Shown: in pieces, positions 33,272-40,431 of the stretch
Layout of the letters: every line of letters begins with the position of its first letter
How positions within the stretch are numbered: position 1 is the stretch's first letter
NCBI GenBank assembly: GCA_003247835.1
Contig: QJYB01000064.1
Span: forward strand, 1-41,797
From: Gammaproteobacteria bacterium
GTDB taxonomy: Bacteria; Pseudomonadota; Gammaproteobacteria; Pseudomonadales; Azotimanducaceae
DNA length: 41,797 nt
Direction: 5' to 3'
Notes under the pieces: model-generated
Told to the model about the DNA's origin: nothing
Database searches by the model: none
Seen by the model: the letters and a program-made list of their open reading frames with translations, nothing else
Made by a program: the position numbers and the translations under genes

Positions 33272-35407
33272 TCAGGGGGTGACTGTCAGCTGGGCAGCTT
33301 TCAGGCGGGCCTGCTTGAGCCGGGATTCCAGCCAGGCGAAATGATTGAAAATCTCCGGTGACAGGTTCCAGCCATAGCGGTTGTCGTGACCCGCGTCGAG
33401 TGCAGCCTCGTACATGCCGATGGCACGCGGCAGGTCCTGCTCGAAGCCGTCGCTGCCGTACTCGTAGCGGGCCGCCAGCGTCTTTGTCGCCTCGAAATGA
33501 TGGAGTGCAGCCGCACGTTCCAGCTCACGTCGCGCCGCTGCCGGATCGACTTCCGCGGACATGCCCCGCTCGTAGACCTGCATCAGGCGCCAGGATGCTT
33601 CGGCATGGCCGAGGTCCGCAGCCGCCTGGAGACGGCGGATGCCTTCGGCCCGGACAGCGGGACCGCCCACGGTCAGCTGCTGCAGCCCGACCCGATAGAG
33701 CGAGTCGGCATCGGTCCGCTGCCCCAACGCACGGAGCTCGTCCGCGCCCAGCAGCGCGCTGCCCGTGATCGATGCGAGCCGTTCGATGTAACGCGTCTGC
33801 GCGGCCAGCGCCTCGAGCTGCCGGGCAGCGTCCCCCCCGCCGTGCTGCTCGTAGTGGTCCCGCTGGACATCGATCCAACGCCGTGCCTCGGGAAGGTCCT
33901 GTGGAAATCCTTCGCGCCCGCTCAGGTAGTTGTCTACCACCCGTGCCATGGCATCCACCTCCCCATCGCTGGCAGCCCTCAGCAGCCAGCCGCGCGCCCG
34001 ATGCAGGTCCCGGTCCGCTCCGTCGCTGCCGGTCCGAAGCATGACGATGAGGGATCGCCGTACTTCCGGGTCTGATTCAGCGGCCTGCTCGAGCAGCGCC
34101 AGACCCTGTTCCCGCACACCGGGACCCGGAAACTCGCTGCCGAGATAGAGGCGGCCCAGCTCCGCCAGGACGGCGATGTCTCCTGCGGCGAGACCGGCCT
34201 GCCAGCGGTCGATCTCGTCCAGCCGATCCTGATACGACCCACCGACGAGGCGCAACATGGGTGCCCGCTCTTCCGGACCACCCTCTTCGACCAACGTTTC
34301 GTAGTAGCGCCGCGCCCGCGGGAGATCCACCGGGTAGCCCATACTGCCGCGGCTCAAGTGCTCGGCGAGACGCAGCCGGGCCAGCGCCGAGCCATTCGCA
34401 ACCGCGGCGTCCAGCAACGTGCTGCGGCGTGACAGCAGCGCCACGGAGTCGGATTGGCGGATCTCGGCGGTCAGACGTTCCACTTCCGCCATCTGGGCCG
34501 GCCCGTAGCCCGCAGTCACCGCAGCCTGGAGCCAGCGCTCCGCATCGGCACGATCCGAGTCACCACCGTAGCTCTGCAGAAACTGATACAGCTCGTACTG
34601 CATGGCCGGCACGCCCGCGTCCGCGCCGAGCCGCAGCCATTCGAGTCGACGATTGCGATCCGGCGTATTGTCGACGATCCAGAGCAGCGCCTCGGCGTTA
34701 CCGTCCCGGGCTGCACGCTCGTACCAGTACCGGGCATCCGCTCCGCCGGCCCTCGCCACGCAGACCTGAGCCACATCGAAGCCGAGATGAGCGAAGGGAC
34801 GACATATGACTACGCGATAGTTCGCCGTGACCAGGACGACGACGAAGCACAATCCGGCAACACGCAGCACCCAGGGGGTGCAGCGGAGCAGTCCAGGCCA
34901 GGACGGGGATCCGGGGTTCGCCAGCTGCAGGATCAGCAGGCCGCCGATCACGAGCTGCACGCCCACCCAGTACGCCAGCAGCCACCATGGCGGGCCGTAA
35001 CCGGAAACGAGGTCCACCAGGCTCCCCGCTGTCGTGCTGCTGTGGCCCCCGGCAACGTAGATGGGGAAATACACCGCAACCAGCGGCACGACGCAGAGCA
35101 ACGCGAGCACCGTGAATCCAAGCCGCCGTGGCAGACGACCCGCGCCCCAGGTAAGGAGCCGCGCCAGGAGCACCGCGAGCGCCAGATAAACGAGGGCCGG
35201 ACCGAGGGCCATGAGCCCCATCGCCAGTCCTTCGCCGTCGAAGGAGAACAGTCCGGCCAGCCCCACGGCCAGCAGTGCCGCCGTCGGAGCCGTGCCGGCT
35301 GAAACTGGGGTCAGCCACACCACGGGTACGGCGTGCACCAGCGTCAGCAGCAGCGCGAGCCGCGCAGTCCGCGTTCGGAAGTCGTCGACGGTATCCGGTC
35401 GGGTCAT
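33272..35407 (-). CDS. membrane protein with C-terminal Sel1-like repeats
   Basis: This is a 711-residue protein from ATG at 35407 (AAGG 7 bases upstream; a TTG lies 6 bases earlier). The first 220 residues hold about six hydrophobic segments (for example TVLALLCVVPLVAVYFPIYV and WLLAYWVGVQLVIGGLLILQL). From about residue 230 on, Sel1-type alpha-solenoid repeats follow. The motif A(R)xWYERAARDGNAEAL and variants such as ARRYYETLVEEG, ARGWLLRAASDGEVDAM, ARRELERAAALHHFEA and AIGMYEAALDAGHDN are spaced some 36-50 residues apart. Sel1 repeats bind proteins and often act in signalling or envelope maintenance. The soluble part is likely periplasmic or cytoplasmic depending on helix count, which I cannot fix. 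Function unknown. Confidence 0.83.
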   Translation of the reverse strand: MTRPDTVDDFRTRTARLALLLTLVHAVPVVWLTPVSAGTAPTAALLAVGLAGLFSFDGEGLAMGLMALGPALVYLALAVLLARLLTWGAGRLPRRLGFTVLALLCVVPLVAVYFPIYVAGGHSSTTAGSLVDLVSGYGPPWWLLAYWVGVQLVIGGLLILQLANPGSPSWPGLLRCTPWVLRVAGLCFVVVLVTANYRVVICRPFAHLGFDVAQVCVARAGGADARYWYERAARDGNAEALLWIVDNTPDRNRRLEWLRLGADAGVPAMQYELYQFLQSYGGDSDRADAERWLQAAVTAGYGPAQMAEVERLTAEIRQSDSVALLSRRSTLLDAAVANGSALARLRLAEHLSRGSMGYPVDLPRARRYYETLVEEGGPEERAPMLRLVGGSYQDRLDEIDRWQAGLAAGDIAVLAELGRLYLGSEFPGPGVREQGLALLEQAAESDPEVRRSLIVMLRTGSDGADRDLHRARGWLLRAASDGEVDAMARVVDNYLSGREGFPQDLPEARRWIDVQRDHYEQHGGGDAARQLEALAAQTRYIERLASITGSALLGADELRALGQRTDADSLYRVGLQQLTVGGPAVRAEGIRRLQAAADLGHAEASWRLMQVYERGMSAEVDPAAARRELERAAALHHFEATKTLAARYEYGSDGFEQDLPRAIGMYEAALDAGHDNRYGWNLSPEIFNHFAWLESRLKQARLKAAQLTVTP

Positions 35408-35568
35408 CCGCAAACCTTACCCTTCTATCTTCCCCACTCCAGTCGCCACCCCGGAATGTTTAAGTATGCGCCGCAGGAGTACCAGTGGATGTGACTGATT
35501 TCAAAGGAGTTTGTGTCCGATCAACGGCTTCGGCTAGAGTCTCGCGTGAACAGGATCGGGAGTGCAAC

Positions 35569-36069
35569 GTGAGCGGAGAACATCTCTGGGAGGCCATCGG
35601 TGCCATCGGCGAGTTGCTGGGCGCGATCGGGGTCATCGTCACCCTGGGTTATCTGGCAGTGCAGATCCGCCAGAACACCCTGGCCATGGCGGAAGGTCGA
35701 CGGCTGGCGCTGGCTCAGGCGTACCAGCAGCGGGCCGACGGCCTGTCGGACATGATGGTCAGTGCCGCCAACGGACCCATCGGCGCCATCATCGTCAAGC
35801 TCGCATCTGCAGGCTACCCGGAACGCGTCGAGTCGCTTCAATCCCTCAATGCCGAGGAGCTCGGACGCTTCCGGCAGTGGCAGATCGCGCAGCAGACGCA
35901 CTGGGACAACATCTATCAGCAGTACCAGCAGGGCTTCGTCGACGAGGAGTACTACGAGGAGGCATTCAAGGACCGCGTGCGACGGCTGGTTCCGATCTGG
36001 CGGGCGCTCGGCCTGACTCAGAACCGGTCCAGCTTCCAGGAGGAGATGGATCGTCTCAGCCCGCGCTGA
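35569..36069 (+). CDS. small membrane-anchored hypothetical protein
   Basis: This is a 166-residue protein from GTG at 35569 with GGGAG upstream; the earlier in-frame ATG at 35485 adds a stretch of no similarity. The N terminus SGEHLWEAIGAIGELLGAIGVIVTLGYLAVQIRQNT is a single membrane helix followed by a charged tail. This is a very common proteobacterial pattern for which no function is established. The rest is helical and ends VPIWRALGLTQNRSSFQEEMDRL. It is divergent from the Sel1 gene with 161 bases between. I cannot assign a role. Confidence 0.68.
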   Translation: MSGEHLWEAIGAIGELLGAIGVIVTLGYLAVQIRQNTLAMAEGRRLALAQAYQQRADGLSDMMVSAANGPIGAIIVKLASAGYPERVESLQSLNAEELGRFRQWQIAQQTHWDNIYQQYQQGFVDEEYYEEAFKDRVRRLVPIWRALGLTQNRSSFQEEMDRLSPR

Positions 36070-36106
36070 GTCCCCTCTGTCACCAATGGGAGAAGAGCCT
36101 GCTGAC

Positions 36107-36235
36107 ATGGACACCCCACTGATCGTTCACTTCAGCGCAGCACTTTTCAACATGGTGGATAAGGTTTCGGAACGCACCGATCTCGTCGAAGCGGAAAATG
36201 CGTTCAAACGCCTGCTCATCCCGCTGGGCCGGTGA
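36107..36235 (+). CDS. possible 42-residue hypothetical protein
   Basis: ATG at 36107 to TGA at 36233-36235 encodes MDTPLIVHFSAALFNMVDKV and ends KRLLIPLGR; an in-frame ATG at 36086 would add 7 residues. A GGGAGAAGAG stretch lies 10-19 bases before the ATG, somewhat far for a ribosome-binding site. The gene would follow the small membrane protein on the same strand by 37 bases. Composition is protein-like, but I recognise no family. It is the only candidate in the 207-base gap before the convergent hydrolase gene. Confidence 0.35.
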   Translation: MDTPLIVHFSAALFNMVDKVSERTDLVEAENAFKRLLIPLGR

Positions 36236-36276
36236 CAGGTGCCGACTGGTCGCATGCCGGATAGCTGCGCTGCTCC

Positions 36277-37434
36277 TCAGTCCAGGCCCTTCCGTGCCAG
36301 CCAGCCCTGCACCACGGACACCGCTTCGTGCACCTTGTCGCGGCTGACGGTGTAGTAGTGATCGGCACCCTGGATCTCGTGGAGCTCCTTGTCATGGTGC
36401 TCGACCGCGGCGAACAGCCGCCGGGCGTGGCTCGGTGTGCACGCCAGGTCGGCAGTATTGCTCACCACCAGCACCGGACAGGAGATCCGCGAGGCGTTGC
36501 CGAGCCCGTCGGCCCGGGTCTCGTCGAAGCTCCACTGGGACAGCCAGGATCGCAACGTCGTGAAACGTGCCAGGCCGACCGGCCCGTCGTTGACCGTCTT
36601 CGGATCACCCAGGTAGCACGTGCCCACAGGCCGGTCTGACGGATCCTGCGCGGGATCCAGCCAGCGGACGTCAGCCATGGTGCCGTAGACAATGAAGGGA
36701 CGTTCCTGCACGCCGTCGGGATCGCGGCGCAATCCGGCCAGCGTTTCCTTCACCCAGGCGGTGATGCGGCGATTGCGCGCCAGCTGCGCAGCGCGGAACC
36801 GTTCGACGAAGGCGTCGCTGTAGGCCGGCTGATTGGGGTTTGCCGGATCGTACAGATTGAGTTCCGTCAGCCGCTCGAAGGGACGGCTTTCGTCCGTTAT
36901 CGACGGATCCAGCCATTCGGTGGAGGTCACCGCCCGGCTGATGTGCGCAGCGAGCAGCATGATGCCATCGGCGGGAATCAGGCCGGCGTCGACGAGGTTC
37001 AGCGGATCTCCCGCCGGCGTCTCGGTGATGGTCGGGTGCTCTGCCTGATCCTGATAGAACAGCGACAGGCTGCCGCCGCCGGACCAGCCGCCGAACACCA
37101 CCGTCTCGTAGCCGAAGCGTTGTCTGGCGTCGCGCACGCAGGCACCCAGATCGAGCACACACTTCTCCATGATGAGCGCCGTATCGTTGCCCCGGTAGCG
37201 TGGGTTGCAGTAGATGATGTGTGTCCCGGCCCGGGCGAGCGAATTGACCATGGGCAGGAACGCACCGCCGCCGATGGGGTGAGAGAAGATGACCACGCTC
37301 TTCGCCCGGGGTCGCTCGGAGGAATAGATCCGCATGCACTCGACGAACACCACACCCGTTGAGCCGCCGTAGGTATCCTTCATGGGATCCGGGTCGGTAT
37401 GCACGACACCATACGGCTCACGAATCAACGCCAT
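36277..37434 (-). CDS. alpha/beta hydrolase fold protein
   Basis: This is a 385-residue protein from ATG at 37434 (GGGAG upstream). The open frame extends far further upstream, but only as the complement of the transporter gene. The alpha/beta hydrolase core is visible: VVIFSHPIGGG near residue 47, YCNPRYRGND, the nucleophile elbow GGWSGGG with Ser118, the acid strand CPVLVVSNTADLACTPSHARRLF and the catalytic histidine in GADHYY. The N-terminal 40 residues and the large cap (about residues 130-290) are unusual and lack a known signature. It could be an esterase or C-C hydrolase. It is divergent from the NupG-like transporter gene by 75 bases. Confidence 0.8.
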   Translation of the reverse strand: MALIREPYGVVHTDPDPMKDTYGGSTGVVFVECMRIYSSERPRAKSVVIFSHPIGGGAFLPMVNSLARAGTHIIYCNPRYRGNDTALIMEKCVLDLGACVRDARQRFGYETVVFGGWSGGGSLSLFYQDQAEHPTITETPAGDPLNLVDAGLIPADGIMLLAAHISRAVTSTEWLDPSITDESRPFERLTELNLYDPANPNQPAYSDAFVERFRAAQLARNRRITAWVKETLAGLRRDPDGVQERPFIVYGTMADVRWLDPAQDPSDRPVGTCYLGDPKTVNDGPVGLARFTTLRSWLSQWSFDETRADGLGNASRISCPVLVVSNTADLACTPSHARRLFAAVEHHDKELHEIQGADHYYTVSRDKVHEAVSVVQGWLARKGLD

Positions 37435-37509
37435 CTCGTTCTCTCCCGGTTGTCGCAGGCGACCATGATATTCTTCCAGGCACCGTCTAACGACCTGCGA
37501 CCGCGCTTC

Positions 37510-38742
37510 ATGACGACGATTCTGTATGCCCGCCTGAGCACGCTCATGTTCCTGCAGTTCTTCGTCTGGGGGGCCTGGTTCGTCACCCTGGGTACTTACC
37601 TGAATGCGCTCGGCTTCGCCGCTACCGATATCGGCCTCGCCTATCTCACCAACAATCTGGGTGCCATCATCGCCCCCTTTTTCGTCGGCATGATCGCCGA
37701 CCGCTTCTTCGCCTCGGAACGCGTGGTTGCGCTCCTGCACCTCGGCGGCGCGGCGGTGCTTTTGTACGCCTCCACCCTCTCCGATCCCGGCGCCATCATC
37801 GTGGCGCTGCTCGTCTACAACAGCGCCTACATGTCGACACTGGCTCTGGCCAACGGCATCGGCTTCGCCCACATGACAATGCCGGACGAGCAATTTCCGC
37901 GGGTACGGGTCTGGGGAACGATCGGCTGGATCGCGGCCGGTCTCGCCATCACGTTCGTACTGGGAAACAGGACGACCAACGTGGAAGCCTCGGACCTGCC
38001 GATGAAGATGGCTGCGGTCTGCTCCGCGCTGCTCGGCCTCTACTGTTTCACGCTGCCGCACACGCCGCCGGCAGGTCGCGGCGTACGGACGACGCTGGCG
38101 GACATCGCGGGCGTGCAGGCTCTGTCGCTGCTGAAGGACCGCGCATTCGCCGTGTTCGCAGCGAGCTCGCTGCTAATCTCCATACCGCTCGCCTTCTACT
38201 ACAGCTTCGCGAACCTGTATCTGAACGAGACGGGAATGACGGGCGTGGCGGCGAAGATGACCCTCGGCCAGGCGTCCGAGGTGCTGTTCATGGTGGCCAT
38301 GCCGTTCTGCTTCCGCCGGCTGGGTGTGAAGTGGATGCTGCTCGTCGGCATGCTCGCCTGGGTCGTCCGCTATGGTTTCTTCGCTTACGGCTCACTGGAC
38401 CTCGTCGGCTTTCTCTACCTGGGCATCCTGCTGCACGGCGTGTGCTACGACTTCTTCTTCGTGACGGGCCAGATCTACGTGGATCAGCGGGCAGGACCCC
38501 GGATCCGTGCCAGCGCTCAGGGTCTCATTGCGCTCCTCACCTATGGTGCAGGCATGGCCATCGGCACCTACCTCGCCGGTTATGTCGTCGAGATGAACGT
38601 TGTCGGCGACGGCCACGACTGGCAGTCGATCTGGCTCCTGCCCTGCAGCTTCGCAGCGGTGGTGACCGTCGTTTTTACGGCCGTCTTCCGCGAGTCTCCG
38701 ACTGCCACTAAAACCCGGACGCTGATGGAGGGTGGTGTATGA
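37510..38742 (+). CDS. NupG/XapB-like nucleoside:proton symporter (MFS)
   Basis: This is a 410-residue protein from ATG at 37510. An alternative ATG at 37465 adds 15 residues. The start is typical of nucleoside:H+ symporters (LMFLQFFVWGAWFVTLGTYLNALGF), and about 12 helices follow with NNLGAIIAPFFVGMIADRFFASERVV as motif A and PRVRVWGTIGWIAAG in the fifth helix region. NupG-like proteins import nucleosides. The gene overlaps the next by 4 bases (ATGA), a sugar-phosphate isomerase/epimerase-like protein. Such pairs suggest uptake and handling of a sugar or nucleoside-derived compound. Substrate is not fixed by sequence. Confidence 0.86.
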   Translation: MTTILYARLSTLMFLQFFVWGAWFVTLGTYLNALGFAATDIGLAYLTNNLGAIIAPFFVGMIADRFFASERVVALLHLGGAAVLLYASTLSDPGAIIVALLVYNSAYMSTLALANGIGFAHMTMPDEQFPRVRVWGTIGWIAAGLAITFVLGNRTTNVEASDLPMKMAAVCSALLGLYCFTLPHTPPAGRGVRTTLADIAGVQALSLLKDRAFAVFAASSLLISIPLAFYYSFANLYLNETGMTGVAAKMTLGQASEVLFMVAMPFCFRRLGVKWMLLVGMLAWVVRYGFFAYGSLDLVGFLYLGILLHGVCYDFFFVTGQIYVDQRAGPRIRASAQGLIALLTYGAGMAIGTYLAGYVVEMNVVGDGHDWQSIWLLPCSFAAVVTVVFTAVFRESPTATKTRTLMEGGV

Positions 38743-39563
38743 ACAGCACGCGACGGCGTTGCCTGAGGCTGCTCGCCACCGGGCCGGCCCTGGCGCTGGC
38801 AGGTCCGCTGATTGCCGCCGGTGGACGGCGCATAGAGCGCGTCGGATTACAGCTTTTCACCGTGCGCGAGCTCATGGCGAAGGACGCGGCAGCCACCCTG
38901 GCGGCGGTGGCCGGGGTCGGCTACGCGGAAGTGGAGACCGCCGGCACCGGCAGCCTCACTCCGGCCCGGTTCGCCGATGCGCTCGGCAGCGCCGGATTGA
39001 CCGCACCATCGGCGCACGTACCGTTGGAGCGGATGGCGCAACAGCCGGATGCGGTGCTGGAAGAAGCGGATATCATCGGCTACGGCTATCTCGTCATGCC
39101 CTGGCTGCCACCGGAACAGCGGACACCGGCGGGCTACGGCCTGGTCATCGACACCCTGAACCGGTTCGGCGAGCGCTGCGCCGCCGCCGGTATCCAGCTC
39201 TGCTACCACAACCACGACTTCGAGTTCACACGGCTCGGCAACGACATTCCCTACCAGCTGCTGCTCACCGAGTGCGACCCAACTCTCGTACGCTTCGAGC
39301 TAGACCTGTACTGGGCAGCCCAGGCCGGTGTGTCCGCGGCGGCCATGCTGACGGCCGATCCCGCCCGGTTCCCGCTCTGTCACGTCAAGGACCGCAGCCC
39401 GGGCGGCGAGATGATGGACGTCGGCCAGGGAACCCTCGACTTCCCGGCACTGTTCGCTGCGGGAACGGGGCTCAAGCACTACTTCGTCGAGCACGACCAG
39501 CCGGCCGACGCCATGGCGTCGATCCGCACCAGCTACCGGGCGGTCAGCGCTATGCGCTTCTGA
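38739..39563 (+). CDS. sugar phosphate isomerase/epimerase family TIM barrel, Tat-like leader
   Basis: This is a 274-residue protein of the AP-endonuclease-2/xylose-isomerase-like fold. The N terminus TRRRCLRLLATGPALALAGPLIAAG resembles a twin-arginine signal (RR before a hydrophobic stretch), so export in a folded, metal-bound state is likely. The barrel shows VGLQLFTVRELMAKDAAATLAAVAGVGYAEVETAG, CYHNHDFEF with histidines for metal, FELDLYWAAQAG with metal-binding acidic residues, CHVKDRSPGG and YFVEHDQP near the end. A classical isomerase would be cytoplasmic, so the exported form may act on a sugar in the periplasm. It overlaps the transporter gene by 4 bases. Confidence 0.86.
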   Translation: MNSTRRRCLRLLATGPALALAGPLIAAGGRRIERVGLQLFTVRELMAKDAAATLAAVAGVGYAEVETAGTGSLTPARFADALGSAGLTAPSAHVPLERMAQQPDAVLEEADIIGYGYLVMPWLPPEQRTPAGYGLVIDTLNRFGERCAAAGIQLCYHNHDFEFTRLGNDIPYQLLLTECDPTLVRFELDLYWAAQAGVSAAAMLTADPARFPLCHVKDRSPGGEMMDVGQGTLDFPALFAAGTGLKHYFVEHDQPADAMASIRTSYRAVSAMRF

Positions 39564-39654
39564 AGCGGGCGGGCCCCTACGCGACCCTCGACGCGCTCCC
39601 GTCAGTGACGTATTTTGGTCGGTTCCGAGTTGCCAGCCGTCATCAGAGCGCGCA

Positions 39655-40431
39655 ATGACCTACTGCCTTTCCATCGCCGTGGATTCGGGGTTGATCTTCA
39701 TCTCCGACTCCCGGACCAACGCCGGGGTGGACCGGGTGAGCACCTACAGCAAGATGCACGCCTTCTCCACCAGCGACCGTCATTTCGTGCTCCTCTCGGC
39801 AGGCAACCTGGCGACGACCCAGGGTGTAGTAGCCCAGATGGAACGGGATCTGAAGCAGTCCAAGCCCCGCAACCTGGCTACCGTGGCGGACATGTCGGAC
39901 GCGGCGGACTACGTCGGCGAGGTGAGCAAGTTTCAGCAGGGTAAGCACGGCAACGAGACCACCTTCGAGGCGAGCTTCATCATCGGCGGCCAGATCCCGG
40001 GCGAACCGCCGGCCACCTTCCTGGTCTACCCCCAGGGCAACCACATCACCACTGCCGCCGAGACGCCCTACCTGCAGATCGGCGAGAGCAAGTACGGCAA
40101 GCCCATCCTCGACCGGATCATCCGGCCCGGATCCAGCCTGGAGACGGCCGCCCTGTGCGGTCTGGTTTCCATGGACTCCACCATGAAGAGCAACCTGACC
40201 GTCGGCCCGCCCATCGAGCTCCTCGTCTACGAGCGCGACAGCTTCAACCTGCAGCGCCACTACGTCTTTCGAGCCGACAGCGACTACCTGAAGCAGCTCA
40301 ACAAGGTCTGGGATCAGAACCTCCGGGACGCGTTCCACCGCCTGCCGCCGATCACCTGGAGCGCCGTCTGGGACGCGGACGAAGGTGCGCGCGAAGATGG
40401 CACCACCCCGGCAGCCGGGAGTGACACATGA
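39655..40431 (+). CDS. Anbu-type proteasome-like peptidase
   Basis: This is a 258-residue protein beginning MTYCLSIAVDSGLIFISDSRTNAGVDRVSTYSKMH. After removal of Met1 the N-terminal Thr2 would be the nucleophile; Asp18 and Lys33 fit the catalytic positions of the Ntn-hydrolase/proteasome fold. FVLLSAGNLATTQ and GLVSMDSTMKSNLTVGPPIELLVYERDS are signatures of Anbu (ancestral beta subunit, COG3484). Anbu forms self-compartmentalised assemblies, but its substrate is unknown. The stop overlaps the start of a transglutaminase-like gene (ATGA). Anbu is known to cluster with transglutaminase, alpha-E and ATP-grasp genes, which were predicted to build or cut peptide tags. Confidence 0.92.
   Translation: MTYCLSIAVDSGLIFISDSRTNAGVDRVSTYSKMHAFSTSDRHFVLLSAGNLATTQGVVAQMERDLKQSKPRNLATVADMSDAADYVGEVSKFQQGKHGNETTFEASFIIGGQIPGEPPATFLVYPQGNHITTAAETPYLQIGESKYGKPILDRIIRPGSSLETAALCGLVSMDSTMKSNLTVGPPIELLVYERDSFNLQRHYVFRADSDYLKQLNKVWDQNLRDAFHRLPPITWSAVWDADEGAREDGTTPAAGSDT

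Noticed and set aside
37435..38061. Upstream half of the minus-strand frame of the alpha/beta hydrolase
   Set aside because: It is the complement of the NupG-like transporter gene and is rich in H/E/R/G without hydrolase sequence.
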